64,000 nt of DNA from Sphingobium sp. AP50 (GTDB taxonomy: Bacteria; Pseudomonadota; Alphaproteobacteria; Sphingomonadales; Sphingomonadaceae). The stretch lies in NCBI RefSeq assembly GCF_900109095.1, contig NZ_FNYZ01000002.1, forward strand, positions 248,001 through 312,000. The letters run 5' to 3'. Every line of letters starts with the position of its first letter. Position 1 is the first letter of the stretch. The notes beneath the pieces are model-generated. The model was not told where the DNA came from. It was given only the letters and a program-made list of their open reading frames with translations, and ran no database searches. Shown here in pieces: positions 43,914-53,675 of this stretch. Both the position numbers and the translations under genes were made by a program.

Positions 43914-45721
43914 TCTTCCTCTCCTTTCGGCCGTTTGAATGTGGGCGGCACATAGGACAGGATCGTGTCGCCGGTCTGGGGCGTCGGGCGCGACGCATGG
44001 GTGAAGAAGCGCAGCGCGCCATTTTTGCGCAGCAGCAGCAGCATGTCGCCGCCTTCGGGCAGGGAGGCGCGGGCAGCCTCATAATCGAACTGCTCGCTGA
44101 TGCGGGTCTTGCGGAAGGTCCAGCCCTTCTCTTCGCGCTGCATGATATCCTCTACGCCATGGCCGGAGGAGAAGAGCGCGCGGCCACGCAGGGATTCGGG
44201 CAAAGCGCGCGGGTCTTCGTCGTCGCTGGCGTCGCCCAGTTGATGGACATTGTCGCGGCCGATTTCCGGCGCGAACTCGTTGCAGACCAGCGCATTATAG
44301 GCTTCGTTGTCGGTGGCGGCGGCCATCACCTGAAACTGGGCGAGGTCCAGTTTCTCCTCGGTCGCTTCGGACAATATTTCGCCATGATAGATGGGAATGC
44401 CCTGATGCCGGGCGGGAGCGAGCCGCTGCCAGCTATTGTCGGCGATCATCACTGGCACCTCCAGCGCGCGCAGTTGCGATGCGAGGCCGAGACTGAAGGG
44501 GGTGGCGCCCACCAGCAACAGCCCCTTTTCCTGTGCGCCGGTGACTTTCAGCAGCCGCGCGACCGGCTTGATCGAAAAGCCGTGGAACACGATCGTCGCC
44601 ACCACCACGGCGAAGGACAGGGTGACCAGGATCGAACCGTCGCCATAGCCGAGGCGATCGAGGCGCAGCGCGAACAGGCCGGAAATGGCGACCGCGACGA
44701 TACCGCGCGGCGCGATCCACGCCACCAGCAGTCGTTCGTTCCAGGGCACGGGCGAGAAAGCCAGGCTCAGGAGCACGGTAATCGGCCGCACCAGGAAGAG
44801 AAGCGCGAAGAGGAAGGCGAGGAAACGCCATTCAAACTGGCGCAGGACGCTGAGGTCCAGCGAGGCCGACAGGATCACGAAAACGCCGGAAATCAGCAGG
44901 ACCGTGACATTTTCCTTGAACGGCTGAATATCGCGCAGGGAATCGAGGCGCATATTGGCCAGCGCCACGCCCATCACCGTGACGGCGAGCAGGCCGGTTT
45001 CCTGTTGAATGATGTTGGACAGGACGAAGACGCTGATCACCGCGACCAGCAGCACTGGGGCCTTGAGATATTCAGGCACATGGCCGCGCGGGAAGAGCCA
45101 GCCGATGGCGCGCGCGGCGATCCAGCCGATCAGCCCGGCGACGATCGCGGCGGCAATCAGCGAGACGATGACGGCGGCAAGGCTGCCCCCCTCCCCCGAT
45201 CGGCGCAGATATTCATAGGTGACGACGCCCAGCAGCGCGCCGGTCGGATCGTTGACGATCGCTTCCCATTTCAGGATCGCGCGCGGGCGGGCGGCGACAT
45301 TGGACTGGCGCAGCAGCGGCAGCACCACGGTCGGCCCGGTGACGACCAATATGCCCGCGAACAGAATGGCGACCGGCCAGACGAGGCCGGCGACATAGTA
45401 GCAGGCGAGCGAACCCAGCACCCAGCCTATGGGTGAGCCCAGCAAGACGAGGCGCGTTACCGCGCCGTCGGTCTTGCGCAATTCGCGGAAATTGAGGCTG
45501 AGGCCGCCTTCGAACAGGATCAGCGCCACCGCGACCGACACCATCGGTTCCAGCAGGTCGCCGAACACATGTTCGGGATTGATAAGGTGAAGGACGGGTC
45601 CGCCGAGGACGCCGGCTGCCAGCATCAGGGCAATGGCGGGCCATCCGGTCCGCCAGGCGATCCATTGTGCGCCAATCCCCAATATGCCGATCAGCGCAAT
45701 GGAAAGTGCCTGTTCCTGCAT
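43910..45721 (-). CDS. Monovalent cation/proton antiporter, CPA1-like, with C-terminal RCK-like domain
   Basis: This 603-residue protein has about 12 membrane helices, the CPA1 ND motif (KWEAIVNDPTGALLG), and IAPRGIVAVAISGLFA. A Rossmann-like RCK segment (LLLVGATPFSLGLASQL, VMIADNSWQRLAPA) begins near residue 405 and a further C-terminal domain follows. It exchanges Na+ or K+ for protons; the soluble region probably binds nucleotides and regulates it. Overlaps the OmpA lipoprotein start. Confidence 0.88.
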   Translation of the reverse strand: MQEQALSIALIGILGIGAQWIAWRTGWPAIALMLAAGVLGGPVLHLINPEHVFGDLLEPMVSVAVALILFEGGLSLNFRELRKTDGAVTRLVLLGSPIGWVLGSLACYYVAGLVWPVAILFAGILVVTGPTVVLPLLRQSNVAARPRAILKWEAIVNDPTGALLGVVTYEYLRRSGEGGSLAAVIVSLIAAAIVAGLIGWIAARAIGWLFPRGHVPEYLKAPVLLVAVISVFVLSNIIQQETGLLAVTVMGVALANMRLDSLRDIQPFKENVTVLLISGVFVILSASLDLSVLRQFEWRFLAFLFALLFLVRPITVLLSLAFSPVPWNERLLVAWIAPRGIVAVAISGLFALRLDRLGYGDGSILVTLSFAVVVATIVFHGFSIKPVARLLKVTGAQEKGLLLVGATPFSLGLASQLRALEVPVMIADNSWQRLAPARHQGIPIYHGEILSEATEEKLDLAQFQVMAAATDNEAYNALVCNEFAPEIGRDNVHQLGDASDDEDPRALPESLRGRALFSSGHGVEDIMQREEKGWTFRKTRISEQFDYEAARASLPEGGDMLLLLRKNGALRFFTHASRPTPQTGDTILSYVPPTFKRPKGEEE

Positions 45722-45839
45722 CAGGCCGGGATAGTCAGGCGGTACGCTGTCGGGAACCCCCGATATTTTTGTTTCTGCCCGGAACCATCAGGGGGATGAT
45801 GCGTGCCCGGTGGGTCTTTGCCCGTGGACAACAAAAAAA

Positions 45840-45860
45840 GGGGTGGTCGATGACCACCCC
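45840..45860 (-). terminator. Terminator after the DUF4168 gene
   Basis: GGGGTGGTC and GACCACCCC (9-bp arms, three-base loop) are followed on the minus strand by a run of seven T. It lies 12 bp past the DUF4168 stop and before the antiporter gene. Confidence 0.85.
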
Positions 45861-45872
45861 CTCTGTCGTGCC

Positions 45873-46280
45873 TTATTGCGGCGGCTGGCCCGGAGCGGCG
45901 GGCGCGGCCGGTGCCGCGGGCGCCGCCGGTGCGGCAGCCTGAATGCGCTGCTGCAGGGCCGGATCGGCGGCGGCGGCCTGACCGATCTGGTTGAACTTTT
46001 CGGGCGGGATGCCCGATGCCTGAAGCGCGGCAACCATCTTGGGCTGCTTGTCAGCCGCAGGGATCGATGCGTCCTGCTGAATCTTCGTCACTTCCACAGC
46101 AGCGGCAGCGAACTGCTTGATGTCGGCATCGCTGAAGTTGCTGGCGCCAGCGGCCGGCGCTGCGGGCGCGGCCGGTGCCGCAGGGGCAGCGGCGTCCTGT
46201 GCAAATGCGGGATAGGCAACGAACAGCGCGATGGAAGCGATGCCCGCTTTCAGGAATTTGTTGCTGTTAAGACCCGTCAA
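45873..46280 (-). CDS. DUF4168-type exported protein with Ala-Pro repeats
   Basis: The 135-residue protein is read from TTG 46280, behind GAGGAG at seven-base spacing; no ATG is available nearby. A signal peptide (FLKAGIASIALFVAYPAFAQ) is followed by an Ala/Pro-rich linker, a DUF4168-like helical core (FSDADIKQFAAAAVEVTKIQ, PADKQPKMVAALQASGIPP) and a second Ala-Pro-rich tail. Likely periplasmic. Function unknown. Confidence 0.75.
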   Translation of the reverse strand: MTGLNSNKFLKAGIASIALFVAYPAFAQDAAAPAAPAAPAAPAAGASNFSDADIKQFAAAAVEVTKIQQDASIPAADKQPKMVAALQASGIPPEKFNQIGQAAAADPALQQRIQAAAPAAPAAPAAPAAPGQPPQ

Positions 46281-46460
46281 CGTTTTTCTCCTCGTGACCG
46301 ATATGATGATGATCAGACGGTCAAGCTGTTGAAATCGTTCCGGCGGGGAAAGGGCTGAACGGCGAGTCGTGGGATTCGAGGGGCGGCCGGAAGGGTTCCA
46401 ACGCCCCATCCCGCAAAGCGGTCCGTTCGCCGCAGCAACAATATTGCGCCGCAGCAAAGT

Positions 46461-46497
46461 GCCCCGGGCCGGATTCGCCTGGCGCCCGGTCCGGGGC
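46461..46497 (-). terminator. Possible terminator after the M13 peptidase gene
   Basis: GCCCCGG (46461-46467) and CCGGGGC (46491-46497) form a 7-bp stem with further possible inner pairing, 8 bp past the M13 stop. The T content after the hairpin on the minus strand is weak (ACTTTG). Confidence 0.4.
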
Positions 46498-46504
46498 TGT
46501 TCTG

Positions 46505-48544
46505 TTACCAGATCTTCACGCGATCCTTGGGCGCGAGATAGATTTTGCCGCCCGACGCGGGCTTGAAGGCATCATACCAGGCGTCGAAATTGCGCACGAT
46601 GTCGGTGCGATATTGCGACGGCGCGTGCGGGTCGGTGACGAGACGCTGACGCAGATTGGCTTCGCGATAGTTGCGGCGCCATACCTGTGCCCAGCCCAGG
46701 AAGAAGCGCTGGTCGCCGGTCAGACCGTCGATCACCGGCGCCTTCTTGCCGCCGAGCGAGGCATGATAGGCGTCGAGCGCGACGGCGAGGCCGCCCAGAT
46801 CGCCGATATTCTCGCCCATGGTGAAGGCGCCCTTCACATGCGCGCCGGGGAAAGGCTCATAGGCGTCGTACTGCGCGCCCAGCTTTTGCGTGAGCGCCTT
46901 GAAATTGGCGACGTCCTGATCGGTCCACCACTGGTTGAGCTTGCCCGTCTCATCATATTTCGCGCCCTGGTCGTCGAAATGATGGCTGAGTTCATGGCCG
47001 ATCACCGCGCCGATGCCGCCATAATTGACCGCCGGATCGGCATGCGGATCGAAGAAGGGCGGTTGCAGGATGGCGGCGGGGAAGACGATCTCCACCATGC
47101 CGAAATTGGCATAGGCGTTGATTTCCATCGGGGTCATGCCCCACTCCCAGCGATAGATGGGCTTGCCCAGCTTGCCGATATTATAGTCGAATTCGAAGGC
47201 GTTGGAGCGCTGCGCATTGCCCAGCAGGTCGTCCCGCTTCACGTCCAGCCCGGCATAATCGCGCCACTTGTCGGGATAGCCGATCTTGGGGGTGAAGGCG
47301 GCCAGCTTCTTGTGGGCGCGGGCCTTGGCCGTGTCGCTCATCCACGGCAGGGCGTCGATGCGGCGGCCCATGGCGGCGAGCACATTCTTGACCAGCACAT
47401 CCATCGCCGCCTTGGTTTCGGGCGGGAAATATTGCGCGACATAGGCCTTGCCGACTTCTTCCCCCAGCGATTCCTTGAGGAAGGTCGCGCCGCGCTTCCA
47501 CCGTTCCTCACGCTCCGGCGTGCCGGAAAGCGTGGTGCCGTAGAAGGCGAAGTCGGAGCTGGCGACGCTGTCGGGCAGATAGTCAGCATAGGCGTGCAGG
47601 CTGGAGAGCAGCAGCGCATCCTTCAGCACCGCGACCGGGGTCTTGGCGATCAAGGCCGCTTCGCCGGTGATGGCGCTGGGCTGGGCGACGAGCAGTTCGG
47701 CGGGCTTCAGATTATTGGCGGCGTAGAAAGCCGCAAAGTCGAAGCCGGGCGCGGCCTGCTGAAGCTGGGCCAGCGTCATCTTGTTATAGGTCTTGTCGGC
47801 GTCGCGGCTGTCGACCTGGGTCCAGTGGACCTTGGCGATCTCCGTTTCGAACGCCATCAGTGCGGCGGCGCGGGCCTTGGCATCCTTTTCGCCGGCCAGC
47901 GTCAGCATCTTTTCCAGATGCGCGACATAGGCGGTACGGATCGCGGCCATCTTGTCGCCCGCATCCAGATAATAGTCGCGGTCGGGCAGGCCCAGACCAC
48001 CCTGCATCATCGAGAGGATGTAGGTTTCGGGTTCCTTGTCATCCTGCCCCACATAGAAGCGGAACGGGCCGGGCACGCCGGCGCGGGCAGCCTTGGCCGC
48101 GACCTTGGCGTAGCTCGCCAGATCGGTGACGCCCTTGACCTCGGTCAGCCAGGGCAGGATCGGGGCCATGCCCTTCGCCTCGACCGTGGCGGCGTCCATA
48201 TAGCTGGCATAGGCATTGCCGATCTTGCTGTTGGGATCGCTCTGCGCCGCTTCGAGAATCCCCTTCGTGCGTTCACGCGACAGATCGTCCAGCACGTTGA
48301 ACGCGCCATAGTTGGACTTGTCGGCCGGGATCGGCGTGTTCTTGGCCCAGGTGCCATTGGCATAATCATAGAAATCGTCGCCGGGCTTGACCGACTTGTC
48401 CATGCCCGTGGCGTCGAAGCCATAGCTGCCATAAGTGGGCTTGGCGGCCGGCGCGGCCGTTGGCGCGGCGGCCTGATCGGCATGGGCGACGGTGGCGGCC
48501 AGGGCGAGCGCGCTGGCGGCGGCACCCAGGAGGAGTTTGTTCAT
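46505..48544 (-). CDS. M13 (neprilysin-like) zinc endopeptidase
   Basis: The 679-residue protein has a signal peptide (MNKLLLGAAASALALAATVAHA), and the M13 zinc site VIGHELSHHFDDQG, with third ligand in ENIGDLGG. The N-terminal GMDKSVKPGDDFYDYANG and the C-terminal QRFFLGWAQVWR and RNFDAWYDAF motifs are all present. It is expected in the periplasm and acts on peptides up to about 40 residues. Start at 48544 is set by the signal peptide. Confidence 0.95.
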   Translation of the reverse strand: MNKLLLGAAASALALAATVAHADQAAAPTAAPAAKPTYGSYGFDATGMDKSVKPGDDFYDYANGTWAKNTPIPADKSNYGAFNVLDDLSRERTKGILEAAQSDPNSKIGNAYASYMDAATVEAKGMAPILPWLTEVKGVTDLASYAKVAAKAARAGVPGPFRFYVGQDDKEPETYILSMMQGGLGLPDRDYYLDAGDKMAAIRTAYVAHLEKMLTLAGEKDAKARAAALMAFETEIAKVHWTQVDSRDADKTYNKMTLAQLQQAAPGFDFAAFYAANNLKPAELLVAQPSAITGEAALIAKTPVAVLKDALLLSSLHAYADYLPDSVASSDFAFYGTTLSGTPEREERWKRGATFLKESLGEEVGKAYVAQYFPPETKAAMDVLVKNVLAAMGRRIDALPWMSDTAKARAHKKLAAFTPKIGYPDKWRDYAGLDVKRDDLLGNAQRSNAFEFDYNIGKLGKPIYRWEWGMTPMEINAYANFGMVEIVFPAAILQPPFFDPHADPAVNYGGIGAVIGHELSHHFDDQGAKYDETGKLNQWWTDQDVANFKALTQKLGAQYDAYEPFPGAHVKGAFTMGENIGDLGGLAVALDAYHASLGGKKAPVIDGLTGDQRFFLGWAQVWRRNYREANLRQRLVTDPHAPSQYRTDIVRNFDAWYDAFKPASGGKIYLAPKDRVKIW

Positions 48545-48647
48545 CAAAGCATCCCTTGCTTGTGACAGATCGGGCCGCTTAATGCGCCCGGCATGAGCCG
48601 GACTTGAACGCCCGTCCAACAGGCTTGTCCATGTCGTTGGTCGAAAA

Positions 48648-49280
48648 TTATCCGCGGTTGAAAGTTTCGGAAAGGCGGATATGCGTCGCGAAAGCCTGTT
48701 TCAGGCTGTCGGCATCAAGCGGATCGAGATGCGGCAGACGGCCGAGCGACGGCAGGCCGGCGATCTGCGGGATGATGCGCTGATTTTCGTCATGCGCTTC
48801 GCCGATGAAGGCGATGCCCGCGATCGGCACCTTGCGCGCGCGCAGCGCCTCGATACTCAGCAGGCTGTGGTTGATGGTGCCAAGGCCGGTGCGGGCACAC
48901 AGGATGACGGGCCGTCCCCAATAGGCGAACAGATCCGCCATGGTCAGCGTTTCGGTGATGGGGACCAGGACGCCGCCTGCCCCCTCCACCACCAGCGGTC
49001 CTTCGACCTGCGGCAAAGCGAGGCGGGCCAGATCGATCTTCACCCCGTCGATACGCGCGGCAAGGTGGGGAGAGGCCGGGGTATTCAGGCGATAGGCTTC
49101 GGGCAGGATCTTTTCGGGCGGCAGGCCGGAGAGGGCAGCCACCCTCTCCTTGTCGCCCGACGGATCGATCCCGGCCTGTACCGGCTTCCAGTAAGAGGCG
49201 CCCAGCGCTCCGGCGAGGCCGGCGGCGAACACCGTCTTGCCGATATCGGTGTCGGTGCCGGTGACGATCAGCACGGTCAT
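48648..49280 (-). CDS. bioD: Dethiobiotin synthetase
   Basis: The 210-residue protein has the P-loop variant VTGTDTDIGKTVFA, YWKPVQAG and VVEGAGGVLVPI typical of BioD. It closes the ureido ring of dethiobiotin using ATP and CO2. Its start overlaps bioF by four bases; order is bioF-bioD. Confidence 0.95.
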   Translation of the reverse strand: MTVLIVTGTDTDIGKTVFAAGLAGALGASYWKPVQAGIDPSGDKERVAALSGLPPEKILPEAYRLNTPASPHLAARIDGVKIDLARLALPQVEGPLVVEGAGGVLVPITETLTMADLFAYWGRPVILCARTGLGTINHSLLSIEALRARKVPIAGIAFIGEAHDENQRIIPQIAGLPSLGRLPHLDPLDADSLKQAFATHIRLSETFNRG

Positions 49281-50401
49281 CGCATCACCCGCTGCAATTC
49301 GCGGCCGAGCGCAGCGACATCGGAGCGGCTGGCGTTGAGCGTCAGCGAGATGCGCAGGCGGCTGGTGCCCGGCGGGACGGTCGGCGGGCGGATGCCGCGC
49401 ACGTCGAAGCCGGCCTCCTGCAAGGCGGCGGCGGCGGCCATGGCGCGGGCGTCGTCGCCCAATATGACGGGCAATATCTGGCTGCGCGGGGAGGAAAGGC
49501 CGAGCGGGGCGCAGATTTCCTCCGCCGCGTCCTGCCGCAATGTCTTCAAGCGCTCGCGCAGATCGTCGGCCCGCTCGATCCGGTCGAGCGCGGCGGAAAC
49601 GGCGACGGCCATCAGCGGCGAAGGCGCGGTCGAGAAGATGAAGGCACGGGCGCGATTGACCAGATAGTCGACATGGATGCGCGGGCCGCAGATCAGCGCG
49701 CCCTCCGCCCCCATCGCCTTGCCGCAAGTGTGCAGGGTGATGACATTGTGCAGGCCATCCAGCCCCGCTGACAGGCCGCGCCCGCCGGGGCCGAAGACGC
49801 CGGTGCCATGGGCTTCGTCCAGCAGCAGCATCGCGTCATGCTGCGCAGCAAGTTTTGCGAAATCGGCGAGCGGCGCCATGTCGCCGTCCATCGAATAGAG
49901 GGTTTCCACCGCAATCCAGATGCGGCCCTTCCCCCCCTCGGCGCGGAAGGCGGCGATCAGGTCGGCGAAGCTCTGTACGTCATTATGGCGGGCGAAGACG
50001 GCGGCCGCCTTGCTCATGCGCATGCCGTCATGGGCGCTGGCGTGGATCAGTTCGTCCGCGACGATCAGGTCGCCGCGCTGCGGCAAAGTGGAGAAGAGGG
50101 CGAGATTGCCGACATAGCCATTGGCGACGAACAGGGCCGCCTGCGTGCGAAAGAAATCGGCAGCCTTCGCCTCCAGCCCTTCATGTTCGGGGGCATTGCC
50201 GCGCAGCAGGCGCGATCCGCCCGACCCCAGCGGCACGCCGCGCGCGACGGCATCGGCCACGGCCTGCGCGATCATCGGATCGCCGGCGAGGGCAAGATAG
50301 TCATTGGAGGCGAAGTCGCGTCCGGCACGGGGGGACAGGCGACGCAGCCGCCCGCGCTGCTCCAGCGCGGCTAGCTGGGAACGGAAGGGTTCGGCGGTCA
50401 T
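49277..50401 (-). CDS. bioF: 8-amino-7-oxononanoate synthase
   Basis: The 374-residue PLP enzyme has DFASNDYLALAGDP, GSGGSRLLRGNAPEHEGLE, LDEAHGTGVFGPGGRG, and the lysine in THCGKAMGAEG-like TLHTCGKAMGAEGALI. It joins pimeloyl thioester and alanine. Start MTAEPFRSQL at 50401 is chosen; upstream sequence reads through noncoding DNA. First gene of the bioF-bioD unit. Confidence 0.94.
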   Translation of the reverse strand: MTAEPFRSQLAALEQRGRLRRLSPRAGRDFASNDYLALAGDPMIAQAVADAVARGVPLGSGGSRLLRGNAPEHEGLEAKAADFFRTQAALFVANGYVGNLALFSTLPQRGDLIVADELIHASAHDGMRMSKAAAVFARHNDVQSFADLIAAFRAEGGKGRIWIAVETLYSMDGDMAPLADFAKLAAQHDAMLLLDEAHGTGVFGPGGRGLSAGLDGLHNVITLHTCGKAMGAEGALICGPRIHVDYLVNRARAFIFSTAPSPLMAVAVSAALDRIERADDLRERLKTLRQDAAEEICAPLGLSSPRSQILPVILGDDARAMAAAAALQEAGFDVRGIRPPTVPPGTSRLRISLTLNASRSDVAALGRELQRVMR

Positions 50402-50592
50402 GGAGGGCGCTATAAGCCCGGCCGGAGGGAGCGGCAAGCGCGCGCTTAACTTCGCATATTTCCCGCAGATATTGTCATTTTTGTGCCGATGTTGGAAATT
50501 CTGTTGCGCAGCGGAAAGGGCCGAGAAGGGGCGGTTCACAGGGGGAAAGAGCGTGGTCCATGATAGGGGATCAGCGCCCGATAGGATAGCGT

Positions 50593-53430
50593 TCACCCCT
50601 CCCCCGCCTTCCGCCTGATGCGGCGGGGCCGATGCGCCGCCTGTCGGCCAAGCGGATCGACCAGTGCCTGATAGAGCGCGAAGAGATGCTCCACTCGTTC
50701 CCGGTCCGATCCGAAAGGCGATTTGCGGTAGAGCCGGTCGACCGCCTGATCGAGATCGCGATGCGCCCGGCGCAGTTCGGCGGGCATGGTGTCGGGATCA
50801 TAAAGGTCGGCCAGCGTCGACGTAGCGTTCTTGGGCAGGGCGCGCGCGTCCAGCACCGCCTGCGCCAGCGCCTCCACCTGTGTGCGCTGGGCGGGGGTGG
50901 CGTCAGGCCAGGGGAAGTTGTTGTACACCACGCCGACCGAATACATATAGTCGCTCTTCATCCGGCCGCTGATCTGGCGCATCCAGGCCATGTGCATCTG
51001 GCTGGTCAGGATGCCGAAATCCCAGAGAGTTGCGTCGGGCAGAATGCGCAGCTTGTTGCTGGGGATGACAGGCGGTTCCAGCCAGCCAATGGGTATGTAA
51101 TCGCGTCGCTCCGAACTGACTTCGGGGATGGCTAGAAACGGCGCTTGCGGGATAACCGTGACATGAAAGGCCGATGGTGTGTCGGCAAGGGCTAGGGAAG
51201 ACAGGCCCGGCGTCTTCTTCCTGTCGTCCGCCTTGCCGAAAGCGGGGATTTCGCCCCGGCGATAGGCCGCCACCTGTCGCAACCGTTGACGGACGAGTGG
51301 CAGTGGCCGGACATGCGCGGGAGAAGCATCCTGCAAAGCCAGTATCCAGCGTTCGCCGCCATTGAGATATTCCTGCGCCCCGACGTAGGGACGCAAGAAT
51401 GCAGCTGCATCCGGTTCCTGCGCCAGCAGATGCGCCCGTTCCTGAAATCCGAAGATGAGATAGCCGCCATCGATCGGCTTTGATCCGATAATGATGCGCG
51501 GTGCGCCATTAATAGGACGCCCTTCCTCTCGCACCACAAGAGCCCTGTCGGCTACACCCGGATCGAACAGATAAGCGGTCAGGGCGCCATGCCGAGTTTC
51601 GGTCGGCTCACCCTTTGCATCGGCATAGCTGAACAGGCGCTTGTCCTTCGGCACGCTGGCGTGCGGGGCGAGGCCGATGATCACGCAATGCACCGCCGCG
51701 CGGCCGGGCCAGACGAAGGGTCGGTGGGCGAAGGCGATTTCCATCCCTTCGCGGAAGATCAGCGGCCAGAGTTGCGCCACCTGTTCGCCCTGAACGATGC
51801 TGTTGGTCGCGACGAAGGCGATATGCGCGCCGCCCGCCGCGGCGAAGCGCGCGGCCTTGAGGAACCAGGCGGCGACATAATCGAGCGTGCCGCCACTGCC
51901 CGGCAGGGCGGCGAGGCGGCGCACCTGCGCGCGTTGCGCCTCCGTCTGATATTTGGCGCCGATGAAGGGCGGGTTGCCAACGATATGGCTGCATGTTTCG
52001 GGCGGCAGCAGGGTCGCCCAGTCCATCTCCAGCGCGTCGCAATGGCGGATATTGGGCGCGGTGACGAGCGGGATGCGGGCATAGGGGCGGCCGAAATCCT
52101 CGCCCAGCCGGGTGTTGGCGATATGGTCGGTCATCCACAGCGCGACCTGCGCGATCTGGCTGGGAAATTCGTCTATCTCCATGCCGTGGAAGCGATCGAC
52201 GTTGAGGCGCGTCAGGTCGGCAACGTCCAGCACCTGCTGCACCGGTCCGCCCACGATCAGCCGTTCGCGAATGATCTCCCGCTCCAGTTCGCGCAATTCG
52301 CGATAGGCGACCACCAGGAAATTGCCCGCGCCGCAGGCCGGATCGAGGAAGGTCATCCCCGCCATCCTGTCCTGCAAGCGGCGCAGCGCCGCGTCCCGGC
52401 CGGAACGCAGCGCGCAGGCGCGGTCGAATTCGGCCCGCAAATCGTCCAGGAAGAGCGGGCCGATCACCTTCAATATGGCTTCTTCGGGGGTGTAATGGGC
52501 GCCCTGTTTGCGGCGTGTGACCTTGTCGATCACGCTTTCGAACAGCGACCCGAAAATGGCGGGCGACACTTCGCCCCAGTTGAACAGGCTGGCGTCCAGC
52601 AACATCTGGCGCATCGCCCGGTCGAACACCGGCGTCGCGATGCGGCCGGAAAAGAGCGCGCCGTTGATATAGGGAAATTCGGCGAGGTCGCCGTCCAGCC
52701 CCTGTTGCCGTCGTTCGGGCGGCGTATCGAGTATCTCGAACAATTCGATCAGCCAGCGGCCAAGATCCCGTCCGTCGGTGCTGGTGCGGGTTTCGAGAAA
52801 GAGGAGAAATTGTTCGCGCCGCTGGAAAATGCCGGTGTCGTCGGCGAAGAGGATGAAGAGCAGGCGGACGAGCAGCCGTTCCAGATCATGACCGACATAG
52901 CCTCGCGCGGCGAGCGCATTGTGCAGCCGGCCCATCAGGTCGGTCGCCTTGCGATTGACCGGCGACTGGTTGCGCAACAGCCGGGGCTTGGCGCCCAGGA
53001 TGAAATCGAACGCCTCGACATGGCGTTTGAGGTCGGGCAGCGGGAAATGCCAGTGCCGCCGCGTTTCCAGATCGAGCAGTTCGAACCGCTGGAAATCGCA
53101 CACCATCATATGGCGTGGCCGCTGCTCTTCGGGCAGCCAGTCATGATAGTCGAGCGCCTGCGTCATGGCGCGGTCGAGATTGCGGCCGATGCTTTTCTGT
53201 TCGACGATCAGCGTGCCGGGCCAGAACAGGTCGATAAAGCCGCCGGTCCGGCGCGGATCGAGCGCCTTCACCCGATGTTCGTAAGAGGCCACCTGTTTGC
53301 GGGGGACGCCGAAGACCGCGAAAAATTCGTCGTAGAAGCTTTGCGTCTGGCCCTTTTCATAGCCCTTGCCGCGCCATTCCTCCGAAAAATGGGCGGCGTT
53401 CGCACGAATTTCCGGCCAGCTGAGACGCAT
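50593..53430 (-). CDS. MmeI-like type IIL restriction-modification enzyme
   Basis: The 945-residue protein combines nuclease and methyltransferase. The N-terminal nuclease has D67-x9-E77-Q-K79 (the D-X9-EXK arrangement of MmeI). The methyltransferase has motif I DPACGAGNF at 363-371 and NPPF at 486-489. A target recognition region about 610-830 and a C-terminal helical domain follow. Such enzymes methylate one strand for protection and cut a fixed distance away. No separate restriction or specificity genes lie nearby. All motifs are intact. Confidence 0.9.
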   Translation of the reverse strand: MRLSWPEIRANAAHFSEEWRGKGYEKGQTQSFYDEFFAVFGVPRKQVASYEHRVKALDPRRTGGFIDLFWPGTLIVEQKSIGRNLDRAMTQALDYHDWLPEEQRPRHMMVCDFQRFELLDLETRRHWHFPLPDLKRHVEAFDFILGAKPRLLRNQSPVNRKATDLMGRLHNALAARGYVGHDLERLLVRLLFILFADDTGIFQRREQFLLFLETRTSTDGRDLGRWLIELFEILDTPPERRQQGLDGDLAEFPYINGALFSGRIATPVFDRAMRQMLLDASLFNWGEVSPAIFGSLFESVIDKVTRRKQGAHYTPEEAILKVIGPLFLDDLRAEFDRACALRSGRDAALRRLQDRMAGMTFLDPACGAGNFLVVAYRELRELEREIIRERLIVGGPVQQVLDVADLTRLNVDRFHGMEIDEFPSQIAQVALWMTDHIANTRLGEDFGRPYARIPLVTAPNIRHCDALEMDWATLLPPETCSHIVGNPPFIGAKYQTEAQRAQVRRLAALPGSGGTLDYVAAWFLKAARFAAAGGAHIAFVATNSIVQGEQVAQLWPLIFREGMEIAFAHRPFVWPGRAAVHCVIIGLAPHASVPKDKRLFSYADAKGEPTETRHGALTAYLFDPGVADRALVVREEGRPINGAPRIIIGSKPIDGGYLIFGFQERAHLLAQEPDAAAFLRPYVGAQEYLNGGERWILALQDASPAHVRPLPLVRQRLRQVAAYRRGEIPAFGKADDRKKTPGLSSLALADTPSAFHVTVIPQAPFLAIPEVSSERRDYIPIGWLEPPVIPSNKLRILPDATLWDFGILTSQMHMAWMRQISGRMKSDYMYSVGVVYNNFPWPDATPAQRTQVEALAQAVLDARALPKNATSTLADLYDPDTMPAELRRAHRDLDQAVDRLYRKSPFGSDRERVEHLFALYQALVDPLGRQAAHRPRRIRRKAGEG

Positions 53431-53589
53431 CCCTTCCCCTCCCCCTGATGGTCGGGGAAAAGGCTGATGGATCAGTCAGTTCAGGCCAAGAAAAGCCGCA
53501 TCCGTTATGGGTGAAACAGAGTCAGCTTCGGCTTCAGATTCGGTCGAAATGGATCATTAGAGCGGGATGATTTTATCTTGGCCCGCCGT

Positions 53590-53657
53590 GTCATTGCGAG
53601 CGCAGCGAAGCAATCCATGGGTACACCAGTGGATTGCTTCGCTGCGCTCGCAATGAC
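53590..53657. repeat. 28-bp perfect inverted repeat (palindromic intergenic element)
   Basis: Arms 53590-53617 and 53630-53657 are exact reverse complements around a 12-bp centre. They contain TCATTGCGAGCGCAGCGAAG, a sequence that I recognise as a common intergenic palindrome in many proteobacterial genomes. It sits in a 245-bp gene-free gap beside the type IIL gene. Confidence 0.85.
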
Positions 53658-53675
53658 GATTCACAGATAGAGCCC

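Noticed and set aside
51589..53448. 619-codon plus-strand frame over the type IIL enzyme
   Set aside because: Antisense shadow; the opposite strand carries all nuclease and methyltransferase motifs.
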